From Microbacterium sp. CH12i (GTDB taxonomy: Bacteria; Actinomycetota; Actinomycetes; Actinomycetales; Microbacteriaceae), in assembly GCF_000685355.1 (NCBI RefSeq), contig NZ_JHET01000008.1, positions 178,260 to 242,259 of the forward strand: a DNA stretch of 64,000 bases, read 5' to 3'. The notes beneath the pieces were generated by a model. That model saw only the letters and a program-made list of their open reading frames with translations. It was not told the origin of the DNA and ran no database searches. The translations under genes were made by a program, and so were the position numbers. This document shows positions 1 through 8,129 of this stretch, piece after piece. Position 1 is the stretch's first letter. Each line of letters begins with the position of its first letter.

Positions 1-1221
1 TGTAGGGCGCATAGCGCACCTGCTGCGAGAAGTTCTTGGCCGCGTCATTCGGGTCGAACGAGCCGATCGGCTGCGGCGGTAGAGCCAGCGCAGGGGTGAG
101 CACCGCATCAAATCGCGAGAACGCGGTGATCGTGTCACGCTCGAAAGTCGTCGCCTCGGCGAGCGCCTCCAGCACCTGGGTGCCGCTCAGCGCGCGACCT
201 TCGCGCACAAGCCAGGCCGTGATCGGTTCGACGAGTTCGAGCTCGGCATCCGACAGGTTCATCCGAGCCGCGCTCGTGCGCCAGATCGTCGTGAACATTC
301 GCGCGTAGCCGCGCGGGCGCCAATCGAATGCGTCGACGCCGTGCCCGGCATCCGTCAGCAGCGCCGTCGCGACCTCGACAGCACGCGTTGCCGCCGGGTC
401 GAGCGTGATGTCATCGTCGTCGTCCCAGGGCGACACCGTGGTCACGCCGATACGAGCGGATGTCATCATCGCCGTCACCGCGGAAAGGAACGGTCCCCTC
501 CCCGGCGCGCGAGTCGCATACGAGTACGCACGACCTGCGACCTGCACGTCCAGCAGCAACGCCGCATCAGCCACCGTGCGAGCGATCGGTCCCGCGACCG
601 GAAGCCCGCCCGGGCTGTCGAGCCCCGAAGCGAACGGGATCCTCCCCCGCGAAGGCTTCAGACCGACAACACCGACGGTCGCCGCCGGGATGCGGATCGA
701 CCCGCCGCCGTCGGATGCCGGAGCCAGCGGCAGAAGCCCCGCGGCCACGGCGGTTGCCGCTCCGCCGCTCGAGCCACCCGCACCGTTCTCAGGATCCCAT
801 GGGTCTCGCGCTGGTGGCGCAACCTGCGATTCCGTGTAGCCAGTCAGGCCGAACTCCGGGGTGTTCGTCTTACCGAGCTGATGCCGCCGGCCTCATCAAG
901 CACCGCCGCCTGATCAGCCGTGGCATCCGGTACAAAATCGCGGTGCAGCCGCGACCCAAAGCGGGTCGGCACGCCGGCGCGTGCCACGAGGTCTTTGTCA
1001 GCGAAGGGCAGCCCCCACAGGGCGCCATTCGGCGCTCGCTCCTGTAATTTCGCGGCGCGGGCGTGCGCAGCATCCGCCGTGACCTCGACGAAAGCTCCGA
1101 GCCCCGCGTCCAGCCGGGCGATGCGATCCAGGTAGTGCGCGGCGAGCTCGGCCGGAGTGAACTCCCGCGCTCGCAGCGCTCCGAGCTGCTCGATCGCCGT
1201 GAGCTCGTGCATTTCCGCCAT
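1..1221 (-). pseudogene. Amidase (amidase-signature family), frameshifted and cut by the window edge
   Basis: Hydrolyses amide bonds in the GatA/amidase-signature family; the substrate cannot be read from sequence. The N-terminal 115 residues (start at 1221, MAEMHELTAIEQ) contain GLPFADKDL, whose Lys fits the first residue of the Ser-cisSer-Lys triad. Near base 877 the frame breaks; adding one base gives a continuous LGKTNTPEFGLTGYTE followed by GAGGSSGGAATAVAAG and DGGGSIRIPA, the classical signature with both catalytic serines. The second frame stays open to base 1, so the C-terminus lies outside the window. The single missing base in an otherwise perfect signature region suggests a sequencing error rather than a dead gene. 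Confidence 0.85.
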
Positions 1222-1254
1222 GTGTCGAGCCTATTCCGCCGATCATGCAAGAGA

Positions 1255-1297
1255 CCCCTCCCGCGTCCGCTTAGATACAAGCGATATGCGGGAGGGG
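1255..1297 (-). terminator. Rho-independent-type hairpin downstream of the small gene at 1318
   Basis: A perfect 10-bp inverted repeat, CCCCTCCCGC at 1255-1264 and GCGGGAGGGG at 1288-1297, encloses a smaller CGCTT/AAGCG stem. It lies just after the stop of the minus-strand gene at 1318 and before the amidase start at 1221. There is no strong U tract, which is common in actinobacteria. Confidence 0.6.
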
Positions 1298-1317
1298 CCC
1301 TGAACTATTCGGCAACG

Positions 1318-1512
1318 TCAGTCGCGAAGATCTTCCTTCACGTCGTTGCGCGCCTTGACGGAGTCGCGCTCGGCTTCAGCCTTCTTGACGTCGGCGTCTG
1401 CCTTCATCTCGTCAGCCTTGTCCTTGACGCGCTCAACCGTGTCGTCGATAGCGCGGCCAGCCTGCTTGGCGGCCTCGCCAATGGTCTCTTTTGCGTCCTC
1501 GAAGATACCCAT
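1318..1512 (-). CDS. Small highly charged helical protein (stress/CsbD- or LEA-like)
   Basis: 64 residues, almost entirely predicted amphipathic helix, rich in Lys, Glu, Asp and Ala with no Cys or Trp. The pattern KETIGEAAKQAGRAI...VKDKADEMKAD resembles small general-stress proteins (CsbD-like or YtxH-tail/LEA-like), but I cannot assign a family with certainty. The start at 1512 is well supported by a purine-rich site (AAAGGGGG) four bases upstream. It is followed by a clear hairpin, so it looks monocistronic. Probably cytosolic. Function unknown. Confidence 0.7.
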   Translation of the reverse strand: MGIFEDAKETIGEAAKQAGRAIDDTVERVKDKADEMKADADVKKAEAERDSVKARNDVKEDLRD

Positions 1513-1690
1513 AGGGCCCCCTTTACCTCGGTTGCTAATGTGACGTTACCCTACGCCTTTTCTCTGACATTCGCGTGAAGATTGTTGTCTGCGGGCCCTC
1601 AGATGCGCCTCGGTATCCCCCGATCGGTGGATGTCAGAATAAGCCGCTCCACCACTACCGGACGTCGTGCGACGAGGCCACGCTGTAACC

Positions 1691-2635
1691 ATGACCGAAA
1701 ACGTGATCGAGGTTCGCGACCTGCAGAAGTCGTATGGCAGCTTCACCGCCGTCGACGGGATCAGCTTCGACATCCACCGCGGCGAGACCTTCGCTCTGCT
1801 GGGGCCGAACGGCGCCGGTAAATCCACGACCATCGAGATCTTGGAGGGCTACCGGCACCGCACCGCGGGCGATGTGCGCGTGCTGGGCATCGACCCACAG
1901 CGGGGCGGTCTCGACTGGAAGGCACGACTCGGCATCGTGCTGCAGTCCACCGGTGAGGCCGGCAACGTCACCGTCCGAGAGCTGCTCACCGAATTCGCGG
2001 GCTACTACCCGCACCCTCGTGACATCGATGAAGTGATCGCCGCCGTCGGACTTGAACAGAAGCAGAAGACGCGCGTCTCGAAGCTTTCCGGTGGCCAGCA
2101 GCGTCGCCTCGACGTCGCACTCGGCATCATCGGCCGTCCCGAACTTCTCTTCCTCGACGAACCCACGACCGGATTCGATCCCGAGGCACGGCGTCAGTTC
2201 TGGGACCTCATCAACACGCTCAAGCGTGAGGGCACCAGCATCCTGCTCACCACTCATTATCTCGACGAGGCCGCCCAACTCGGCGACCGCGCGGCGGTCA
2301 TCACGGGCGGCACGCTCGTCGCGATCGGGCGCATCGATGAGATCGGTGGGGCGGATGCCCGCACTCCCGTAGTCCGCTGGAGAGACAGCGACGGAACCCC
2401 GCACGAAACACGCACCGCTGAGCCAGGCGCCGTGGTCGCAGCTCTGTTCCGCGACGGGGGCGAACCCCACGGGCTCGAGATCGTGCGGCCCACGCTCGAA
2501 GACATCTACCTTGACCTGATCCGTGAGAGCGCGAATCCCGTTCATAACTCCTCCGAAACCGAGCCGGACGGACAGCCGGACCCCGGAAACACGCCCCTCC
2601 CCGTCAGCGCATCCTCGATTTCGCAGGAGTTGTGA
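1691..2635 (+). CDS. ABC transporter ATP-binding protein (DrrA/YvfS-type exporter)
   Basis: Nucleotide-binding subunit of an ABC-2-type exporter, 314 residues. It shows a Q-loop region, Walker A GPNGAGKST (38-46), the signature LSGGQQRRLDVALG (132-145) and Walker B LLFLDEPTTGFDP (152-164), followed by a short C-terminal extension. ATG 1691 is chosen because translation there begins MTENVIEVRDLQKSYG, the usual start of the fold; an upstream in-frame codon at 1667 adds only eight unlikely residues. The permease gene follows at once, then a histidine kinase and response regulator, an arrangement typical of regulated drug, lipid or antimicrobial-peptide exporters. Substrate unknown. Confidence 0.93.
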   Translation: MTENVIEVRDLQKSYGSFTAVDGISFDIHRGETFALLGPNGAGKSTTIEILEGYRHRTAGDVRVLGIDPQRGGLDWKARLGIVLQSTGEAGNVTVRELLTEFAGYYPHPRDIDEVIAAVGLEQKQKTRVSKLSGGQQRRLDVALGIIGRPELLFLDEPTTGFDPEARRQFWDLINTLKREGTSILLTTHYLDEAAQLGDRAAVITGGTLVAIGRIDEIGGADARTPVVRWRDSDGTPHETRTAEPGAVVAALFRDGGEPHGLEIVRPTLEDIYLDLIRESANPVHNSSETEPDGQPDPGNTPLPVSASSISQEL

Positions 2636-2637
2636 AC

Positions 2638-3492
2638 ATGAACAGCACGACAGTGGCCCGCACCGATCCCCCGGTGACCGCGAACTTCGGCCTCGCGCGC
2701 ACTCTCCGAATCGGCCTGCGCCGCATTCCGTTCGAGCTGCGCCAGTATTTTCGCGCCGGCGATCAGGTGTTCTTCACGTTCCTATTTCCGACGCTGATGT
2801 ACGTCGTCTTCGCCACGATCTTCATCGGAGACATCGGCGAAGGACCGGATGCTGTGAGCATGGCAACCTACTACCTGCCAGGCCTCATCGCCGGTGGCAT
2901 CCTGCTCTCAGGAGTACAGGGGCCGGCAATCGAAATCGCGACCGAGAAGAGCGATGGAACGCTCAAGCGTCTTGGCGGCACACCGATCTCACCCATCAGT
3001 TACTTCATCGGCAAGATCGGGGAGGTTTTCGTCGCCGCTATCCTCCAGATCGCCGTCCTCATCGTCGTTGCCGTTGTCGTCTACGGCGTGGAGCTGCCGA
3101 CGGATGCTGAGGCATGGGGCCGCTTCGCCTGGATTTTCGCGCTGGGACTGATCACGTGCACTCTGCTCGGCATCGCACTGTCGTCGGTCCCCCGCTCAGG
3201 AAAGACGTCGACGGCCGTCGTGATCCCGATCGTGCTGCTGTTGCAGTTCATCTCCGGTGTGTACATCTCGTTCACAATGCTTCCGGAGTGGCTGCAGAAC
3301 GTCGCAGGAATCTTCCCGCTGAAGTGGATCGCTCAGGGGATGCGCTCAGCCCTGCTGCCTGACTCGTTCAAGGCCGCCGAAGCCAGTGGCTCATGGGATC
3401 TGGGCATGATCGCCATCATGCTCGGCGTCTGGTTGATCGCGGGCTTTATCCTCAGCCGCATCACCTTCCGCTGGATTCACCAGAACGGATAA
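2638..3492 (+). CDS. ABC-2 type transporter permease
   Basis: Membrane subunit partnering the ATPase just upstream (2-bp gap). 284 residues with about six hydrophobic segments, for example QVFFTFLFPTLMYVVFATIF near the N-terminus and LGMIAIMLGVWLIAGFIL near the end, and the ABC-2 pattern of a cytoplasmic amphipathic start followed by a Gly-rich TYYLPGLIAGGILLSG segment. ATG 2638 is preferred over a GTG at 2632 because AGGAG lies 8 bases before it. It is translationally linked to the ATPase gene, giving a 2+2 exporter. Confidence 0.92.
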   Translation: MNSTTVARTDPPVTANFGLARTLRIGLRRIPFELRQYFRAGDQVFFTFLFPTLMYVVFATIFIGDIGEGPDAVSMATYYLPGLIAGGILLSGVQGPAIEIATEKSDGTLKRLGGTPISPISYFIGKIGEVFVAAILQIAVLIVVAVVVYGVELPTDAEAWGRFAWIFALGLITCTLLGIALSSVPRSGKTSTAVVIPIVLLLQFISGVYISFTMLPEWLQNVAGIFPLKWIAQGMRSALLPDSFKAAEASGSWDLGMIAIMLGVWLIAGFILSRITFRWIHQNG

Positions 3493-3531
3493 CGACCGTG
3501 CGGCAGCGCAACGGGTGAAAGAGTAGGACGC

Positions 3532-4713
3532 ATGAGCAGCACGATGCACCGCGAACAGTTGGGCTGGGACCTCGCCAGCGGTGCACTGTTCATCGTGATC
3601 GTCCTCATCGCTTTCTCTGAGCCGCCGCGTTTCCCCGGATCGCAATGGATGATGGTCGCCGTCGCGGCCGGCATCCTCGCGGTCTATGCGTTCGGGGCTC
3701 GCCGCTACGTGAGTATCCATGAGGGGCCATGCCCGTCTCGGCGCACCTCGGTGCTCCTGCAGTTCTGCCTCATCGCACTGTTGGCGATCGGAACGTCCAT
3801 CGCTCCGAACATGCTGCTACTGCAGACGATCGTGTTGCCGCTGATCTGGATGACATCGCGTTCCACCCGTCAGTCGGTACTTGTGACTCTCGCGAACGCA
3901 ATCGTGCTCGGGCTCGCATACTCGATCTGGGGTGGTTTCCGCCCGGAGCAGGTGCTCGCCGGGTTCCTGACCTCTGGATTGTCGGCAGCGTTCAGCATCG
4001 CGCTCGGCCTGTGGATTTCACGGATCGCCGAGTGGGGCACAGAGCGTCACCGCCTTCTCTCAGAACTCACCGAAGCGCAGACGAGCCTCAAGGCTGCGAG
4101 CAGAGAGGCCGGCGCCACCGCCGAGCGTTCGCGCCTTGCCCGTGAGGTGCACGACACGATCGCGCAGAGTCTGACCAGCATCGTGATGCTTGCCGAGCGC
4201 GCGCGTCGAGACGGATCGGCCGACACCATCGCCCTCATCGAAGAATCCGCCCGTGATGCGCTGCGCGAAGCCCGCGCACTCGTGGTCGTGGAGTCTCCGG
4301 CATCCACACCTTCTGGTTCGCTCGCGCAGGCGCTGCACCGCCTCGGCGAACGTTTCCAGCGCGAGACCGGAGTGAGTGTGAGCGTCGACGCTCACGAACG
4401 CACGGTGCCGCGCGACCTGCAGGTGGTGCTGCTGCGTTGTGCGCAAGAGGGGCTGGCGAACGTCCGCAAGCACGCTGCGGCGAGCGCCGCATCCGTCGTG
4501 CTCGAGATTGACGAAGACGCGACACTCACCGTGCGCGATAACGGGCGGGGGCTGGGCGACGCGACAATCGACGACGGTCGCGGTTTCGGGCTGTCGGGGA
4601 TGCGCGATCGCGTCGCCCTCGTCGGCGGGACATTGGGCGTGACGGATGCTGCGCCGAACGGCACAGCCCTGACGGTGCGGCTTCCATTGATTATCGAGAA
4701 GGTGTCCAAATGA
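3532..4713 (+). CDS. Sensor histidine kinase, HisKA_3 (NarL/DesK type)
   Basis: 393 residues. About five or six membrane segments fill residues 15-165 with almost no extracytoplasmic loop, the layout of DesK/LiaS-type intramembrane sensors. A coiled linker follows, then the dimerisation box LAREVHDTIAQSLTSIVM with phospho-acceptor His207, and a HATPase domain with ANVRKHA and DNGRGLGD plus GFGLSGMRDRVALVGG. Its stop overlaps the start of the response regulator by four bases (ATGA), so the two are co-translated. It follows the ABC exporter and probably controls it; a membrane-state or envelope-stress signal is likely from the topology (inference). Confidence 0.93.
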   Translation: MSSTMHREQLGWDLASGALFIVIVLIAFSEPPRFPGSQWMMVAVAAGILAVYAFGARRYVSIHEGPCPSRRTSVLLQFCLIALLAIGTSIAPNMLLLQTIVLPLIWMTSRSTRQSVLVTLANAIVLGLAYSIWGGFRPEQVLAGFLTSGLSAAFSIALGLWISRIAEWGTERHRLLSELTEAQTSLKAASREAGATAERSRLAREVHDTIAQSLTSIVMLAERARRDGSADTIALIEESARDALREARALVVVESPASTPSGSLAQALHRLGERFQRETGVSVSVDAHERTVPRDLQVVLLRCAQEGLANVRKHAAASAASVVLEIDEDATLTVRDNGRGLGDATIDDGRGFGLSGMRDRVALVGGTLGVTDAAPNGTALTVRLPLIIEKVSK

Positions 4714-5333
4714 TCCGCGTCATCGTCGCTGACGATCACCCCATCGTGCGCTCTGGCATCGTGGGCCTGATCGCGTTGGATGCCGACATCGAAGTGGTGG
4801 GTGAAGCAGCAGACGGCGTCGAAGCAGTCGAGCTCGCGCGGACGCTACGCCCCGACGTGGTGCTGATGGATTTACGGATGCCGCGCCTCACTGGCGCCGA
4901 AGCGACAGCCCAGCTCGCCGAAGAACTGCCAGAAGTGCGGGTGCTGGTGCTCACCACATATGAGACCGACGACGACATCCTGGGTGCGATCGAAGCGGGC
5001 GCCAGCGGCTACCTGTTGAAGGCAGCGCCCCAAGAGCAGATCGTGGCCGGAATCCGATCAGTCGCCGATGGCCACACCGTACTCGCGCCATCTATTGCGG
5101 CGACTCTTGTGACACGGATGCGATCGGCCCCAGCAGAGCGCCCGCAACTGAGTCCACGTGAGCTCGAGGTTTTGAAGCTCGTGGCTACGGGGCTCAGCAA
5201 TCCAGCGATCGCGCGGGCGCTGTTCATCGGCGAGGCGACGGTGAAGACGCACCTGCTTCACGTGTTCGAGAAGCTCGACGTCTCCGACCGCACCCGCGCC
5301 GTTACGCTCGCGCTGGAACTCGGGCTCCTGTAG
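4710..5333 (+). CDS. LuxR-family response regulator
   Basis: 207 residues: an N-terminal receiver (acidic pocket DD at 8-9, phospho-acceptor Asp54 in LMDLRMPRL, conserved TT and K in VLTTYE and YLLKAAP) followed by a LuxR-type helix-turn-helix beginning LSPRELEVLKLVATGLSN and containing GEATVKTHLLHVFEKL. Cognate partner of the kinase it overlaps. Its stop codon abuts the stop of the convergent desaturase, leaving no intergenic space. Targets are likely the upstream exporter operon and possibly the desaturase (inference). Confidence 0.94.
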   Translation: MIRVIVADDHPIVRSGIVGLIALDADIEVVGEAADGVEAVELARTLRPDVVLMDLRMPRLTGAEATAQLAEELPEVRVLVLTTYETDDDILGAIEAGASGYLLKAAPQEQIVAGIRSVADGHTVLAPSIAATLVTRMRSAPAERPQLSPRELEVLKLVATGLSNPAIARALFIGEATVKTHLLHVFEKLDVSDRTRAVTLALELGLL

Positions 5334-6494
5334 TTACGGCCGCCCGAACTGGGCGACAGCGGGGCAGTCGAACGGGTCGCTCGCAGCGAGTCCCACTCGG
5401 TTCAAGTATTCGACGACGATCGCATACGAGCGGAGGATAGTGGTCTCGGTGTACGGCACGTCGTTGGAGAGGCAGTAGTCACGAACGATCTCGCGCGCCT
5501 TCGCCAGGTGCGGGCGCGGCATGCTCGGGAACAGGTGGTGCTCGACCTGATAGTTGAGGCCGCCGAGGAAAGTGGTCACCCACCAGCCGCCTGAGATGTT
5601 GCGCGAGGTCCGTACCTGCTTCGTGAAGAAGTCCAGCCGGGCGCCCGCCTCGATGATCGGCATGCCCTTGTGATTAGGAGCGAATGCAATGCCCATGTAT
5701 ACGCCGAAGACGGCAAACTGGATCCCTGCGAATGCGAACGCCATCCCCAGCGGGAGCATTATGAAAACCGGCACCAGCACGGCCGCAAGGCGCCCGACGA
5801 TGAGGCCGATCTCGAGCCACCGACCCTTAACCTTCTTCTTCGTGAAAAGGTACTTGAGCCCCTGTAAGTGCAGGTTCAGGCCCAACAGTGTGAGCAGCGG
5901 GAAGAACAGCCATCCCTGCTTGCGGGTGATCAGCCGGATGAAGCCGCGCGACTTGGCTGCGTCCTCCTCGAGGAACGAAATTGTATCGACCGCGATGTCC
6001 GGGTCCTTGCCGACCTGGTTGGGGTTGCCGTGGTGCTTGGTGTGCTTGTTGTCCCACCAGGAGTAGCTCATGCCGACGAGCCCGATGAGAATGCGAGCGA
6101 GCCGGAAGTTGGCCGGGCCCGACGTTAACACCTGACGATGCGCCGCCTCATGGCCGAGAAACCCGATCTGCGTGAAAATAATGCCGAGCGCAGCGGCGAT
6201 GAGCAGCTGGAACCAGCTGTCGCCGAGCAGGATGAAGCCCGTGATTGCGCCGCCAAGAGCGACGACGATGCCTGCGGCGACGAGGGCGTAGAACCACTTC
6301 GTCCGCTGCAACAGTCCCATCTCACGTACGACCTGTGAGACGTTCTGATACGCCTTGGCCATCGGAGGGAAGTCGGCGTTACCCGCGTACGTCTGGCGCA
6401 CTCGTCCAAGAGTGCTGACGGTCTGTTCGACCTGTGTGATGGAGATGATTCTCTCCCGTCGATCGGAGCCCTGGAGCTGTGAAGCCAAAGGCAA
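5334..6494 (-). CDS. Membrane fatty-acid desaturase (acyl-lipid/acyl-CoA type)
   Basis: Introduces a double bond into fatty acyl chains with a di-iron centre at the membrane. 386 residues with the three histidine boxes HEAAH (115-119), HTKHH (151-155) and QVEHH (316-320), the last of the type seen in delta-6/linoleoyl-CoA desaturases, and four hydrophobic segments. The start is uncertain: no ATG or GTG is available near the conserved beginning (STLGRVRQTYAG), so a TTG at 6494 is used; a 5' base error is possible. A GTATAC-N8-GTATAC palindrome sits 35 bases upstream. Convergent with a DesKR-like two-component system. Confidence 0.9.
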   Translation of the reverse strand: MPLASQLQGSDRRERIISITQVEQTVSTLGRVRQTYAGNADFPPMAKAYQNVSQVVREMGLLQRTKWFYALVAAGIVVALGGAITGFILLGDSWFQLLIAAALGIIFTQIGFLGHEAAHRQVLTSGPANFRLARILIGLVGMSYSWWDNKHTKHHGNPNQVGKDPDIAVDTISFLEEDAAKSRGFIRLITRKQGWLFFPLLTLLGLNLHLQGLKYLFTKKKVKGRWLEIGLIVGRLAAVLVPVFIMLPLGMAFAFAGIQFAVFGVYMGIAFAPNHKGMPIIEAGARLDFFTKQVRTSRNISGGWWVTTFLGGLNYQVEHHLFPSMPRPHLAKAREIVRDYCLSNDVPYTETTILRSYAIVVEYLNRVGLAASDPFDCPAVAQFGRP

Positions 6495-6528
6495 CTGCCG
6501 ATCGCTTCACCCCAGGCTAACCCGACCC

Positions 6529-6548
6529 GTATACGCCGACCGGTATAC
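6529..6548 (-). promoter_or_regulatory. Palindromic operator-like site upstream of the desaturase
   Basis: Two copies of the self-complementary GTATAC, at 6529-6534 and 6543-6548, separated by 8 bases, give a 20-bp dyad of the GTATACCGGTCGGCGTATAC kind on the coding strand. Spacing and sequence resemble TetR-type operators. It lies 35 bp upstream of the desaturase start and would overlap its promoter. No TetR gene is present in the window. Confidence 0.5.
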
Positions 6549-6580
6549 GTCTACGACTTTTTTTCGAAGAAGAAACGGGC

Positions 6581-6859
6581 TCAGGAACGTGCGCGGCTCA
6601 GATGGCGGCGCAGCGTCTGCCGAATGGGACGAGTCGCACGTCGCGGGGTTCCTTCAAGCGCGCACCTCGCCTCCGCAAGGTTTGCGAAGGTTCCGCGCTC
6701 GGCGCCGTGGTTGTCGCGCACGACGTGCGCCGTGCCGTCGGACTCGACGAAACCGGCGAATTCGCCGTCTCGGGTCGCGACGTGCACGTTGTCGTCTGCC
6801 TGTTTCCAGGTCAGCGTTGTAGATGAATGGGTGATGGTGGTATTCATTGTGATGCTCAT
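6581..6859 (-). CDS. Small hypothetical protein
   Basis: 92 residues from ATG 6859. The central part reads as a compact beta-rich domain (TWKQADDNVHVATRDGEFAG, then VVRDNHGAERGTFANLAEAR), followed by an Arg-rich basic tail ending RRHLSRARS. The pattern of an aromatic-rich strand, a glycine turn and a final helix resembles small actinobacterial proteins of unknown function. Further in-frame ATGs lie at 6889 and 6847 and no strong ribosome site decides among them. Coding is supported by composition and by fitting the gap between neighbours. Function unknown. Confidence 0.6.
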   Translation of the reverse strand: MSITMNTTITHSSTTLTWKQADDNVHVATRDGEFAGFVESDGTAHVVRDNHGAERGTFANLAEARCALEGTPRRATRPIRQTLRRHLSRARS

Positions 6860-7034
6860 TGCTTTGTGCGGACGCGCGCGCACGCGCATCTCATGTTCTT
6901 GAGATCAAGGGCGGATGCCGCGCGCGTCGGTGCGTTTGGTCCCTTACGGCCCTGATCAGTGGCGACGTGATGCGCCGAAATCGCGGCGAAACCTTCACGT
7001 TGCACCACCAGTCTAACCCAAAAAGCATCAAGGG

Positions 7035-8012
7035 TCAGTTCTGGGGCGGCGCAGAGCCCTGTGCACCGCCCGGCGCCTGGCCTCCGCCCGGCATCTGAGC
7101 GCCACCCATCGAGCCGCCAGTAGGTGGCGTAGCGGTGTCGATGCGCACGATGAGGGATGCCGCATAACCCTTGGCGGCATCGCCAGTAATACTCGCGAGC
7201 TGCAGCTCGCCGCCATCGTCGCCGAACACGTTGTCGCTGTCGAGCGTGATCTGCGCGAGGTTCTTCGCCGAGCCGTCGTACCCGCTCGTTGCGTACACCG
7301 CGCTGCAAGCGTCTTCGGCGAGCGCGAGTTGCGACGTCGCGATCGCGTTCGCGGAGTCGATGATCGCCGTGGCATCCGGATAGACCTCGAAGTGGATGTG
7401 CGGCCACCGTCCGGAATAGCAGCCAGGGAACACCGATGTGAACGAGACCTTGCCATCGGCATCCGCTACCTGCACGCCACGCAAGTAGGTGACGTTCTCG
7501 AGCCCGGAAGAGTACATCGAGTACTCGCCCAGTGCGTTGCAGTGCCAGGCATAGACCGCGACGCCTTCGAACGGCACACCGCCGCCTGCCACATCCACAA
7601 GAGACAGTTCGAACGAGAGCGGCACGCCCTCCGCCGTCACCGACCCATCGAGCGAAGAACGAATGTCCTGGCGGATGATGCCGGACTGCTCGAGCACATC
7701 GGGGCCGTTCGAGCCGTCGCCCGGATAGGGGCCCGCGGTCTCATCGGGAATCTCTGCACCGGAGCTCGCGGCTGATCCGCTGGAAGTCGGCGAGGCACTG
7801 GGCGAGCTGCCGGTAGCGGCGGGCGCACACGCGGCCAATACGGCTACGCCGACGCCGATGCCCGCGAGGCTGAACACTGCACGTCGGCTGACGAGAGTGC
7901 GCAAGTCGAACGCCACGCCCTGGTCGACGATTTCCTCGTCTGCGCGATCGAGCAGTCGCCCCTCGTATGACGGTCCGTCGGGGGTCTGTGTCGGTTCGGG
8001 AAAGCTACTCAT
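7035..8012 (-). CDS. Exported lipoprotein intradiol ring-cleavage dioxygenase
   Basis: Member of the Fe(III) intradiol (catechol/protocatechuate 3,4-) dioxygenase fold, 325 residues. The N-terminus carries a twin-arginine motif SRRAVF with a hydrophobic stretch and a lipobox LAAC, so it should be exported folded and lipid-anchored outside the membrane. A Ser/Pro/Gly-rich linker follows, then the catalytic domain from about residue 85, with VYAWHC..GEYSMYS, FPGCYSGRWPHIHFEVY (the Tyr and the HxH iron ligands) and a disordered Gly/Pro/Gln-rich tail. Extracytoplasmic members of this family are common in actinobacteria but their substrate is unknown. Confidence 0.87.
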   Translation of the reverse strand: MSSFPEPTQTPDGPSYEGRLLDRADEEIVDQGVAFDLRTLVSRRAVFSLAGIGVGVAVLAACAPAATGSSPSASPTSSGSAASSGAEIPDETAGPYPGDGSNGPDVLEQSGIIRQDIRSSLDGSVTAEGVPLSFELSLVDVAGGGVPFEGVAVYAWHCNALGEYSMYSSGLENVTYLRGVQVADADGKVSFTSVFPGCYSGRWPHIHFEVYPDATAIIDSANAIATSQLALAEDACSAVYATSGYDGSAKNLAQITLDSDNVFGDDGGELQLASITGDAAKGYAASLIVRIDTATPPTGGSMGGAQMPGGGQAPGGAQGSAPPQN

Positions 8013-8129
8013 GTACGGTCTCCTCGTGCGGCGAAAGGGTCTGAGACTCCATCATCCGTAACGAGGCCGTTGAAATACTGTGCTGCGTTTATGTATTCGC
8101 GATGGCGTCTTCCGTGTGGACACTCGCCG

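Noticed and set aside
2540..2554. 15-mer GTTCATAACTCCTCC, identical at 62281-62295
   Set aside because: One 15-base match is expected by chance in a 64-kb window; the first copy lies in the ABC ATPase coding tail and has no paired arm.
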